The translations under genes were made by a program, and so were the position numbers. Shown in pieces: positions 8,677 through 15,804 of a stretch of 64,000 nucleotides of DNA. A model generated the notes under the pieces. It did no database searches. It saw only the letters and a program-made list of their open reading frames with translations, and was not told the origin of the DNA. Every line of letters begins with the position of its first letter. Position 1 is the stretch's first letter. The stretch comes from Chitinophagaceae bacterium UBA1930 (GTDB lineage: Bacteria; Bacteroidota; Bacteroidia; Chitinophagales; Chitinophagaceae): NCBI GenBank assembly GCA_002337145.1, contig DDFK01000003.1, positions 372,001 to 436,000 on the forward strand, given 5' to 3'.

Positions 8677-8946
8677 ATGAATTTTCAAATAGTTGCCGTT
8701 GGCAAACGTTGGGATGTTGTTGCAGAAAGAAGTTATGTTGCTGGTACCCCAAACAGACCATCTATTATTTTCAAACTTTCAAGCCAGCATTTTAAATGTT
8801 CCTTTCATTGGGTAATAGCTACATCTGAATGGGTCGAGGGAATGAATGGGCATCTTCCAGTACACTATACAATTGCATGCCTAAATGCTTTAAAGAACTA
8901 TGTGAACAGGAACAAGGAAACATTTGCAGTATCAGGTAAACTATAG
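8677..8946 (+). CDS. Small rightward ORF inside the leftward operon, uncertain
   Basis: The interval between the methyltransferase and the gene at 8941 has no leftward reading frame, but an 89-residue rightward one (starting MNFQIVAVGKRW) fills it exactly and overlaps the convergent gene by six bases. Its codon choice (GCA, AAC, AAG, GGC) looks like that of neighbouring genes. No domain is recognised. It could also be an untranslated gap. Confidence 0.4.
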   Translation: MNFQIVAVGKRWDVVAERSYVAGTPNRPSIIFKLSSQHFKCSFHWVIATSEWVEGMNGHLPVHYTIACLNALKNYVNRNKETFAVSGKL

Positions 8947-9225
8947 CCTTTCGTTTTCTTTTACTATTGTGGTGTTGAAAGGGAAACCGTTAGGTGCCAC
9001 TTGCTGTATCATATACATCAGGTTACTGCTCCCTGTCCATAAAAGCCTTTTCTCCCCATCAACATCTATCTGCATATAAAGGCAATTCCCCTTGCCTGTC
9101 TTTGATGGTTCTATTTTGAAATAATGGATTCTAATTTTTTTGTTAAGCACTTTATCAATTTTAATCTTATCCCCTTCGTAACTCTTTTCTAATGGTTTAA
9201 TTCCAAAGCTTTTAAAATCAGTCAT
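8941..9225 (-). CDS. Small protein directly after the DGR reverse transcriptase
   Basis: The 94-residue beta-rich protein overlaps the reverse transcriptase stop by eight bases and is therefore likely co-translated with it. It does not look like the helical-bundle Avd accessory protein of classical DGRs. A compact beta fold with several Lys and Tyr could be an OB-like nucleic-acid binder, but no motif proves it. The tight coupling makes it a candidate DGR accessory factor. Confidence 0.5.
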   Translation of the reverse strand: MTDFKSFGIKPLEKSYEGDKIKIDKVLNKKIRIHYFKIEPSKTGKGNCLYMQIDVDGEKRLLWTGSSNLMYMIQQVAPNGFPFNTTIVKENERL

Positions 9226-10180
9226 GGTTAGTTAGTAGTTTTTTTAATAGGTGTTTACTGTTGCAATGGCTTGCCCATCCTTTGTAAGCTTCAATACTGC
9301 TTCTGCTTTTTTTACGTTTTACTGCACGGGCAAACTTTTGTTTGATTTTTTTACGCATCAATGTGTACTTTCTAAAGAACCTGTACCCAAGCATATCAAT
9401 ACCCCTTACATCTACAGGGAACACCTGCCAATTGCTTTTTATATCCAGCTTTAGAACAGCTTTCAAATACGCTTCAATTTCAATCATCAAACTGTGCAGG
9501 TACTCTTTGCTACCAGCCAGTATGATTATATCATCTACGTACCTAAAATAGTGCTGCACTTTCTTGTCCTGCTTCAACCAATGGTCAAATCCAGTAAGGT
9601 AAAAATTGGAAAGAGACTGCGATAGGTAGTTGCCGATTGGCAAACCTTCGGAAGAATCAATGATGCCATCCATCAACTGCAAGAAATCATTGTCCTTGAA
9701 TTTCCTGCGTAGCTGATTCTGCAATATCTCGTGGTCAATTGATGGATAGAATTTCCTTACATCAATCTTTAAGCAGTACTGGGTCGATGCTTCATGTTCA
9801 ACTAGCAGTTTCTTTATTTTATCTGCTGCCTTATGTACACCACGCCCTTTGATACATGCATAGGTATCGGCTGTGAACATGCTAACCAGTACAGGTTCTA
9901 TCACGTTCATAATTGCATGATGCACTATCCTGTCGGGGTAATAGGGTAGCCTAAATATCAAACGTTCTTTTGGTTCATACACGGTGAAGGTTGTATAAGG
10001 CGATGTTTTGAATTTTTTATCTACAAGCATCCCATGCAGCTTAAGTATGTTGGCTTCTGCATTTCTGTTGTGCCTCTGCACACCATACTGTTTTGCTTTG
10101 CCCATCTGTGCAACGGCATCTGCCAATTGCAGGTTCTCAATGCTGATGATCTGGTTGTATATATTGTTTACTCTTTTCAT
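9218..10180 (-). CDS. Diversity-generating retroelement reverse transcriptase
   Basis: The 320-residue protein carries the RT palm motifs: LKIDVRKFYPSID (137-149, first catalytic Asp), GLPIGNYLSQ (179-188, the G-x-x-x-SQ signature typical of DGR enzymes) and YVDD (214-217). The C-terminus is basic (a thumb-like region with RKKIKQKFARAVKRKK). There is no maturase or integrase domain, which argues against a group II intron. A template repeat lies about 110 bp upstream of its start and two target genes lie further upstream, the usual DGR order. The enzyme copies template RNA with errors opposite adenines, and the cDNA replaces the variable repeats. Confidence 0.93.
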   Translation of the reverse strand: MKRVNNIYNQIISIENLQLADAVAQMGKAKQYGVQRHNRNAEANILKLHGMLVDKKFKTSPYTTFTVYEPKERLIFRLPYYPDRIVHHAIMNVIEPVLVSMFTADTYACIKGRGVHKAADKIKKLLVEHEASTQYCLKIDVRKFYPSIDHEILQNQLRRKFKDNDFLQLMDGIIDSSEGLPIGNYLSQSLSNFYLTGFDHWLKQDKKVQHYFRYVDDIIILAGSKEYLHSLMIEIEAYLKAVLKLDIKSNWQVFPVDVRGIDMLGYRFFRKYTLMRKKIKQKFARAVKRKKSRSSIEAYKGWASHCNSKHLLKKLLTNHD

Positions 10181-10288
10181 GCCTTAACTTTAGAAGGTCG
10201 TGTCCGGTTGCCCTACCAACGCCCTTTTAAAAAATGTTGTTTTTTGCCAAGAGGCAAGGTCTATGCTGCAAATTGTTGAACTTGGAAA

Positions 10289-10361
10289 AGGTGAGCCCTG
10301 ACATTCGAATAGTCGTTGTCGTTGTCGTAGTCGTTGTACGAAAAACTGCCAGACGAAGACC
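10289..10361 (-). repeat. DGR template repeat (TR)
   Basis: A 73-bp non-coding repeat lies between the first target gene and the RT. Read on the minus strand it contains 18 adenines, concentrated in a run of TAC/AAC/GAC codon equivalents. It aligns without gaps to both variable repeats. Compared with VR1 it differs at 13 of 18 adenines and one other base; compared with VR2 it differs at 12 of 18 adenines and nowhere else. This is the DGR signature. Confidence 0.93.
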
Positions 10362-10391
10362 TACAGGGAAAGCAGCATACAACCTGTTTCT

Positions 10392-10793
10392 TTACTTCAC
10401 GTTAAGCATCACGATTTCCCATAGGTCGGGATGCTCTTTTGCATTGGCTTTTCCCTCTTCCCACGAATTGAACGAGAGGCGAGCCCCGACAACCGAATAG
10501 CCGTTGCCGCCGTCGCAGCCGCTGCACGAAAAACCGCCCGACGAAGACCCAGGTACATAGCCATCTTCTGCATGGTGCCAGTTCTCATACTTTCTTTTTG
10601 AATGGTCTGTGATGTCATGCACCTTACCATCCTTACCTGCTTCTATAATCACCGCCAGCATATACTGTGCTGTGATGTACAGTGCAAGGTCTTCACGCAG
10701 CATACTTACATTGGGCAGTTCAGATGACAGACCCAATTTTTTTGTGGCTTTTTCAAAAGCCTTCTTGCTTTTTTTTGTGATTGCTACTAGCAT
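10392..10793 (-). CDS. DGR target (variable) protein 1
   Basis: The 133-residue protein has a helical N-terminal half and a C-terminal domain containing the variable segment (residues about 82-106, from GSSSGGFS to VVGARL), followed by a constant tail (SWEEGKANAKEHPDLWEIVML). The framework SSSGGF...GARL is shared with the second target protein, while the interior (CSGCDGGNGY) differs at adenine-encoded positions. The fold resembles small ligand-binding domains diversified by DGRs, but it is much shorter than classical C-type-lectin targets. It has no signal peptide. It lies 26 bp from the second target gene. Confidence 0.85.
   Translation of the reverse strand: MLVAITKKSKKAFEKATKKLGLSSELPNVSMLREDLALYITAQYMLAVIIEAGKDGKVHDITDHSKRKYENWHHAEDGYVPGSSSGGFSCSGCDGGNGYSVVGARLSFNSWEEGKANAKEHPDLWEIVMLNVK
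10477..10549 (-). repeat. DGR variable repeat 1 (VR1)
   Basis: This 73-bp segment inside target gene 1 aligns to the TR without gaps. Thirteen of the 18 template adenines are changed, mostly to G with one to T. The only other difference is one T-to-G change at position 11 of the repeat. Confidence 0.93.
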
Positions 10794-10819
10794 TGGTTTT
10801 GTGTTTGTTGATGAAATAA

Positions 10820-11269
10820 TTATTTGCCGTTGATGTATGTTTTGTAGAAATCAAGCATACACTGTCCAAGATGTTTTGCCTTTTCGCCAGTATCAACTCG
10901 GAGGCGAGCCCCGACACCCGAAAAGTCGTCGGCGATGCCGAAGTCGTAGTACGAAAAACCGCCAGACGAAGACCTTAGAAAGTAAGGGTAGTACCAACAT
11001 TCACTTGCTGGCTTTCCTTCCCTTAAAGCCTCTGCAAATGTTTTAATTGCAATCTCTGCACGCTCCACTGGGTCTGTTTCATTGCCATAGATTGTTACGT
11101 AATCCTTGCCCAGTACCTCACAAGCATCTTTCAGCGTTTTTACACGCTCCGTAATTTTTTCATACAGGTTGTTTTCGCCAAGCAATGCCTTAAGCACTTT
11201 CTTTGTTGGCTCATCTGCTACTTTCAAGGCTGCAATTGCATTGCCTTTTTCAATTGTTAGTGTACTCAT
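10820..11269 (-). CDS. DGR target (variable) protein 2
   Basis: The 149-residue protein begins with a helical region (about 1-90, including KITERVKTLKDACEVLG) followed by a compact C-terminal domain starting CWYYPYF. The variable segment covers residues 99-123 (RSSSGGFS...GVGARL), and a constant helix (EKAKHLGQCMLDFYKTYI) closes the chain. From memory, Bacteroidota phages and plasmids carry many small proteins of this plan (DAC...LG, then a W-x-x-x-F segment, a variable loop, then S/A-RL), usually with no RT beside them. There is no signal peptide or membrane segment. Confidence 0.85.
   Translation of the reverse strand: MSTLTIEKGNAIAALKVADEPTKKVLKALLGENNLYEKITERVKTLKDACEVLGKDYVTIYGNETDPVERAEIAIKTFAEALREGKPASECWYYPYFLRSSSGGFSYYDFGIADDFSGVGARLRVDTGEKAKHLGQCMLDFYKTYINGK
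10902..10974 (-). repeat. DGR variable repeat 2 (VR2)
   Basis: This 73-bp segment inside target gene 2 aligns to the TR without gaps. Twelve of the 18 template adenines are changed, to G, T or C, and none of the 55 other positions differ. That is strict adenine-specific mutagenesis. Confidence 0.94.
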
Positions 11270-11285
11270 TTTGATTTTGATTTTG

Positions 11286-11501
11286 TTATTGAAATAATGA
11301 TTGTTGACTGTTGTTAGGTTGTTCCTTTACGGTTACTGCACCTGCTTTTATATATCTGTCCAAAAGGCTGTCCACCAGTCTTTCTTTCTGCTTTGCAACA
11401 TTCAACCTGTACTTATCGGATTGGTTGAAATAATCTTTTTGAGCGTTACGCATATCGTACACAGCTTGCAGTAACTCTTTCTGTTGTGGGTGAAATTCCA
11501 T
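11286..11501 (-). CDS. Small helical phage protein, unknown
   Basis: About 71 residues from MEFHPQQ, predicted to form a single long helix with many Lys, Gln and Asp. The ATG at 11501 lies six bases after the stop of the upstream gene and is preferred over one at 11537 that overlaps it. It immediately precedes the DGR target genes in the operon. It is too short and not basic enough to call an Avd homologue with confidence. Confidence 0.45.
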   Translation of the reverse strand: MEFHPQQKELLQAVYDMRNAQKDYFNQSDKYRLNVAKQKERLVDSLLDRYIKAGAVTVKEQPNNSQQSLFQ

Positions 11502-11506
11502 GACGT

Positions 11507-11872
11507 TTAATTGATGGGTTTCCAAGTGGTGTTCCATTTTTTCAACTCTTTAAGCATGTGTGCAATACGCACCTGCATAGCTTCCAAGCCATTGCCTTGC
11601 AGCATTTTTTTTGCTTTGGATATTGCACCATCCTTTGTTATATCTTGGCATAGTGCCATGCCTGTACTATGCTCTGTAACCGTGTAGCTGGCATTGTTTG
11701 TATTTGCATTGCAAACAGCATTTTCAACAGCATCATTAAAGCCCAATACACGTTCATGCACATAAAGCTGTATGCTTTCAAAACCTTCAATAGTTACTGG
11801 TTCTGCTTCAACGGTACCCTGTGCAACCCTTGAAAAATCCGATTCGCCTTTTGTTACTGTTATAATCATCAC
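11507..11872 (-). CDS. Phage protein, unknown function
   Basis: The 121-residue protein overlaps the upstream ATPase gene by four bases, so it is very likely co-translated. I recognise no domain. The C-terminal half has a lysine-rich helix (ITKDGAISKAKKML). Confidence 0.5.
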   Translation of the reverse strand: MMIITVTKGESDFSRVAQGTVEAEPVTIEGFESIQLYVHERVLGFNDAVENAVCNANTNNASYTVTEHSTGMALCQDITKDGAISKAKKMLQGNGLEAMQVRIAHMLKELKKWNTTWKPIN

Positions 11873-12687
11873 GATGCTTTTAACTTGTTTAATAATGCTG
11901 TTTCTTTTTCGGCTTCTGTTTCGGGTGGAAGTACATTGACAACTGTACTTTTATCGGGTAGCAATGGCGGCGGTTCTTCTCCATCAAACATTTCTTTCTG
12001 TTCCGTTTTCTTCTTTTTCGCACCTTTTAAAGCAGTCATTTTTTTATAGCTCTTACCCCAATATTCCTTTGCCCTTTCTTCGTATATAACCATGTTCTTT
12101 TCGCTACCATACCTGCTTGTTTCAACGATTGCCAAAAAGCCTTCCACTAATATTTTAATGTTGCAGTCCTTCTTGATGTCTATTGCTGCTTTGCCATCAG
12201 GAGTGTTGCCATTTATGTGGCTGATGATTAGGAATATCTTACGCTTACCAGCACTTTTACCAAACACAAAAGAGTTTTTCAACAGTTTGTAATCTTCCAG
12301 TTTCAGACCGCTAAACTGCCAGCTATCAATAACAATAATCTTTGGACTCCTTTTCTTTTTAAGCAGCCCCATAAGTTCTTCAATGGTTTCACCATCACTG
12401 AACCTTAGGTTTGGCAACTCAACATGCAGATTGTGCCTAAAAATCAAATCCTGTATTGTTTTTCCGTGTGCTTCTTCATAGCTGATGTAAAGCATATCAC
12501 CGATGCCTTTCAGTTCCTTTAGCAGTTGTACAAGGAAATTGGTTTTACCGTTGCCGCTACCACCGTAAATGATGGCGGTAAACGTGTCCTCTATTTCGCC
12601 AATTGCCATCCGTAATTCTTCACTTAAGCCTTCAACCAGTGTATATTTCTTCTTGGATAACTGCTCTACGTTTAGTCTTTTGCCCAT
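11869..12687 (-). CDS. RecA/Sak4-like P-loop ATPase
   Basis: Walker A is GGSGNGKT (42-49) and Walker B is IIVIDS (117-122), in a RecA-type core with a small N-terminal extension. The C-terminal tail is lysine-rich and then disordered (EEPPPLLPDKS). Similar single-domain ATPases in phages (Sak4-like) promote single-strand annealing or recombination. It lies in the early operon with Gam, suggesting DNA protection or recombination during transposition. Confidence 0.7.
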   Translation of the reverse strand: MGKRLNVEQLSKKKYTLVEGLSEELRMAIGEIEDTFTAIIYGGSGNGKTNFLVQLLKELKGIGDMLYISYEEAHGKTIQDLIFRHNLHVELPNLRFSDGETIEELMGLLKKKRSPKIIVIDSWQFSGLKLEDYKLLKNSFVFGKSAGKRKIFLIISHINGNTPDGKAAIDIKKDCNIKILVEGFLAIVETSRYGSEKNMVIYEERAKEYWGKSYKKMTALKGAKKKKTEQKEMFDGEEPPPLLPDKSTVVNVLPPETEAEKETALLNKLKAS

Positions 12688-12863
12688 TTTCTGTTCGTTT
12701 TGCCATGATATTTGAGCATGGCAGTAGTTTTAAAAAGGTATTTTTCAAGTGTAAAAAGGTGCAAACCCCCTATGTTTCGCAAGCATTTTTGTCCTAAAAA
12801 CAGTCGCATTCGGTCGGGTTCAACGTCCAATCCTCTGCCTGTTCCGCTGGTTTAGGGTCGGAC

Positions 12864-13091
12864 TTAGTCCATTGTTTCATCATCAAATGGTCTGTCATAT
12901 TCGCTGCTTGTGTGGTGGTCAAATACTTTTTTAGCGAAGCTTATTGCGGCTTCTTCCATTGTTTTCCCTTCCCCTGTAATTACAAGGTGCGGCGTGATCG
13001 TTTTCTGTACGCACCATATTCCGTTGGGGTTGAAAATTCGTGGCTGCTGATGCGTAATGATGTTGATTTGTGATTGTGATAATTGTTGCAT
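12864..13091 (-). CDS. Small phage protein, unknown
   Basis: 75 residues: a hydrophilic N-terminus, a beta-hairpin-like middle (GIWCVQKTITPHLVITGEGKTMEEA) broken by charged residues, and an acidic end (DRPFDDETMD). The pattern resembles small HicB-like or antirestriction beta proteins, but this cannot be confirmed. Confidence 0.4.
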   Translation of the reverse strand: MQQLSQSQINIITHQQPRIFNPNGIWCVQKTITPHLVITGEGKTMEEAAISFAKKVFDHHTSSEYDRPFDDETMD

Positions 13092-13193
13092 ATTGGCTGA
13101 ATTGTTAGTGGTGAATGATTTTTTAAAAAGGCTGTGCCTGTGGAAACAAGCGGTGCCGTGTGCATTGCTGCACTACCCTTTAAAAACAAAAAA

Positions 13194-13727
13194 CTAGTTT
13201 GATAATTCTTCCTTTTTCACTTCTACATAGAACTTCTCATCCTGCGTAATGAACACGTATGCATCTTCTTTCAATTGGTTCAATACGGCTTCGTTTTTCT
13301 CAAGTAGAATTGCTTCTTTGTTAATTTCTTCGGTTGTACGTATGAAGCCTTTGAATACCTTGTTTTTCTTCATTACTTCCACAATAGCTTCCCATGTAAA
13401 GCCCTTCTTTTTTGAAACAGTTGGGTTGCCAGTCCTAAAGCCAACAGTAGTATGCAGCAGTTCCATACTTTTCTTTTTTCCCCAATTGGTTTTCTGTTCA
13501 GTTGCGAACACTTCCAATGTTTCCATCGGTTCATCAAGGCTATCTTTGATAGCCGTAATTTCTTCGGCATAACCTGCTTTTACCTTGTTTATCTTTTCAT
13601 TCATTTGGGCTTCAATCTTGTCAAGCTTATTGCGTTGGCTAGCGAAATGTTCGCTTGCTTGCTGTGCCTGTTCCAGCGTTACATTGCTGATTACTTTTTT
13701 TGTTACTCTTTTACTAAGTGTTGCCAT
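13194..13727 (-). CDS. gam: Host-nuclease inhibitor, Mu Gam-like
   Basis: The 177-residue protein has the Gam layout: a long N-terminal coiled-coil helix (about 15-75, QAQQASEHFASQRNKLDKIE), the GFRTGNPTVSKKKGFTWE segment around 100-115, and a compact C-terminal half. Gam binds linear double-stranded DNA ends and protects them from RecBCD-like exonucleases (it is related to Ku). It is encoded in the early operon downstream of MuA and MuB, as in Mu. Confidence 0.75.
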   Translation of the reverse strand: MATLSKRVTKKVISNVTLEQAQQASEHFASQRNKLDKIEAQMNEKINKVKAGYAEEITAIKDSLDEPMETLEVFATEQKTNWGKKKSMELLHTTVGFRTGNPTVSKKKGFTWEAIVEVMKKNKVFKGFIRTTEEINKEAILLEKNEAVLNQLKEDAYVFITQDEKFYVEVKKEELSN

Positions 13728-13728
13728 T

Positions 13729-13869
13729 TTATTGATTTTTATATTTGGAAAATTGTTTACGCTTGTTTTCTAAAATCCTTATTGTTATTACCCAAAAGCA
13801 TACAACTGCTATAAGGGAAACTCCAATTTCAAACAATGCAACTGTTGCAGATACTGGTTGTGTTATCAT
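13729..13869 (-). CDS. Small single-pass membrane protein, 46 aa
   Basis: A short frame from ATG at 13869 encodes 46 residues with one hydrophobic helix (VALFEIGVSLIAVVCFWVIT) and a basic C-terminal tail (RILENKRKQFSKYKNQ). It ends two bases before the Gam start, in the same operon. Small membrane proteins in early phage operons can act in exclusion or lysis control; the role here is unknown. Confidence 0.5.
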   Translation of the reverse strand: MITQPVSATVALFEIGVSLIAVVCFWVITIRILENKRKQFSKYKNQ

Positions 13870-13876
13870 CGTTTCG

Positions 13877-14200
13877 TTAATTTGGTTCTGAATAATATCT
13901 ATGCACTTCGGTACTGATGGTATGCAGCTTATTGGTCAACTGGTTTGTTGAATTGCTTAGGAAACTGGTAAACATTAACCTTATAGCAATTGCCTGTGAT
14001 GATGTAAAAGTTATTTTGTATTTGGTCTGGTACTTAGCCATTTTAATGTAGAGCCTGTCCTTTACTTCTGCTAGGTTGCACATCATAAGCTTGTCATCAT
14101 CATCGTTATAGTCGCTTGTAAGAAGCTTTGTGATTACAGCGTGCAATGCTTCAACTATATCGTGCTTTAATTCTGTTGTGTATTTTTTTTGTAGGTTCAT
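13877..14200 (-). CDS. Phage protein, unknown function
   Basis: 107 residues, helical, with an acidic run (DYNDDDDK) and a polar C-terminal half rich in Thr, Ser and Asn. It lies five bases from the upstream gene in the early operon. No motif is recognised. Confidence 0.45.
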   Translation of the reverse strand: MNLQKKYTTELKHDIVEALHAVITKLLTSDYNDDDDKLMMCNLAEVKDRLYIKMAKYQTKYKITFTSSQAIAIRLMFTSFLSNSTNQLTNKLHTISTEVHRYYSEPN

Positions 14201-14204
14201 TTTA

Positions 14205-14630
14205 TTAGCTGATTAAGTGTTTAACGGGTTCGAAATATTGAAGGAAAACTGCATCCTCAACTTGCAAGTGCTTTATTGCTTCCTGATAGTTGTACAGTGC
14301 ATTTTCATGCCCATCAAACTGCAATTTTTCAGCAATGGTTCTCAAGGCAAGCTTTGGGTATTTTATTTTGAGCAAGTAACAAAGGCTCCTACGCATCATC
14401 ACCCTTTCCCTTTTCCTGCTCCTTTTTATTACATATTCCAAAGTCACATCCCAAACATTGCAGCAATCAATTATGAGGCTATCAACAGTATCGTTTTCGT
14501 TTATGGCAACATTGCTAACAGTCAGCTTTACGCTGCAACCAGTAAGATGCCTTATGTCATTTACAGCCCTGTAAATAATGCTTTCGATAACAGGCATGTT
14601 CCTAGTAATCATTTGCTCATTTTCATTCAT
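14205..14630 (-). CDS. DnaA domain IV-like DNA-binding protein
   Basis: The C-terminal 80 residues follow the DnaA domain IV pattern: VWDVTLEYVIKRSRKRERV, MMRRSLCYLL, then a helix-turn-helix ending in YNYQEAIKHL in place of the DHTTV signature. No AAA+ domain is present, so it would bind DNA without acting as an initiator ATPase. The ATG at 14630 is preferred because it follows a purine-rich GAGGTTGCCT; the longer form would overlap the upstream gene by 40 bases. Several Bacteroidota phages carry such stand-alone domains. Confidence 0.6.
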   Translation of the reverse strand: MNENEQMITRNMPVIESIIYRAVNDIRHLTGCSVKLTVSNVAINENDTVDSLIIDCCNVWDVTLEYVIKRSRKRERVMMRRSLCYLLKIKYPKLALRTIAEKLQFDGHENALYNYQEAIKHLQVEDAVFLQYFEPVKHLIS

Positions 14631-15018
14631 AGGCAACCTCCTTTTCTTTCTTGAATAAAACACTTGTTACGTGGTATGGTGGCTTTGTATCGGTTATCAC
14701 ATTGTAAGAAGCATGCAACTCCCTGTACAACCATTTCTTTTTATCCAGCAACATTTCATGCATATCGCCAATGTGCATCAGGTAAACTTCTTCACGGGCG
14801 TTCCACATAACCTTGTACCAGTTCCAGTAAAGTTTTGAGCGTTCAAGAATGCTACGCCCTTTTCTATTATTAGGCAGGTACCATTGCAGGTAGCTTAAGC
14901 CTTGTGCATACTGATGCTCCGCATATTCCTGCTCGTTCATCCCAAGCATTCGGCACACCTCCTGCTTTGCAGTAAGTGCCTTCTTTTGATGCTGTTGTAC
15001 TAATGTTGCTGTTGGCAT
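14623..15018 (-). CDS. Phage protein, unknown function
   Basis: 131 residues, rich in Tyr, Trp and charged helices (a YLQWYLPNNRKGRSILERSK stretch). It overlaps the DnaA-like gene by eight bases and follows MuB by 11 bases. I recognise no domain. Confidence 0.5.
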   Translation of the reverse strand: MPTATLVQQHQKKALTAKQEVCRMLGMNEQEYAEHQYAQGLSYLQWYLPNNRKGRSILERSKLYWNWYKVMWNAREEVYLMHIGDMHEMLLDKKKWLYRELHASYNVITDTKPPYHVTSVLFKKEKEVAYE

Positions 15019-15029
15019 GGCTGATTGTT

Positions 15030-15788
15030 TTATGCTGTTTTTGTTCTTGGTATATCGTGGTAGAGCCTGAAAAAATCTTCTGTCAATTTGGTATTGGTCA
15101 AATCAGCTTCACGTAGCACAGGTTCCAAGTAATCGTGCAACTCGCCATAGTTATCTGCTTTTTCAAGTAGCAGTTTCTGCAAGCCAACAGCATCAATTTT
15201 CAACGCTTCAAAAAACAATGGGAAGTGTACATATTTGTTCAATGGTGTGAGTGTCTTGGTGCCAACTTTAAGCCTTCTGTAGAGTTGCGGAATGCCACCA
15301 CGATGCCTACTCATTTTGTTAAGCATCTTCTCTGTCAATTCGGGTGTTCCGATAAGTACAATGGCACAGATACCAACTAGTGCATCGTAAAAGGTCTTTA
15401 CAGTTTTAAGAACCGATATATCAAGGTTCTCGCTTTCATCTATAATTATGATTGGCTTTTTACCATTAACAGTTACCGACTTCAAATAGTTGATGATGGC
15501 ATCTACCTTGCTTTTTTCGGTAGCCCTTTTTTCTACCAAGCCATCACCCATTTGGGCAAGCAGTTCAGTCAGTATATGTATGAGCCTATGGCTTTTGCTG
15601 GCAGTTACTTTAAAAGAAGTAATCTTTTTGTTTTGGCAGAAGGTTTTCACAAGGTCGCTTTTACCTGCACCAGTTGGAGCAATGAGCATACCACTGTTTC
15701 CCCTACGCCAAAGCTTTTCCAAATGGTTTATGCCTTCCATAAATTGAACGGTCTTAACCCGTTGCCAGTATTGTTTTTCTTCTTGCAT
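15030..15788 (-). CDS. MuB-like AAA+ ATPase, transposition target selector
   Basis: Walker A is APTGAGKS (48-55 of the longer 263-aa form) and Walker B is IIIIDES (124-130), with sensor-like FYDALVGICAIVLIGTPEL. The C-terminal region is helical and basic. MuB binds target DNA and delivers it to MuA. It follows the transposase gene directly, as in Mu. The ATG at 15788 (MQEEKQYW), preceded by an AT-rich leader, is chosen over an ATG at 15821 that overlaps the transposase end by 17 bases. Confidence 0.8.
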   Translation of the reverse strand: MQEEKQYWQRVKTVQFMEGINHLEKLWRRGNSGMLIAPTGAGKSDLVKTFCQNKKITSFKVTASKSHRLIHILTELLAQMGDGLVEKRATEKSKVDAIINYLKSVTVNGKKPIIIIDESENLDISVLKTVKTFYDALVGICAIVLIGTPELTEKMLNKMSRHRGGIPQLYRRLKVGTKTLTPLNKYVHFPLFFEALKIDAVGLQKLLLEKADNYGELHDYLEPVLREADLTNTKLTEDFFRLYHDIPRTKTA

Positions 15789-15804
15789 GTTCTTGTTTTT
15801 AAGG

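Noticed and set aside
9218..10180. Retron or group II intron reverse transcriptase
   Set aside because: No msr/msd-like structure or maturase domain is seen, and the TR/VR pairs with adenine-only differences fit a DGR.
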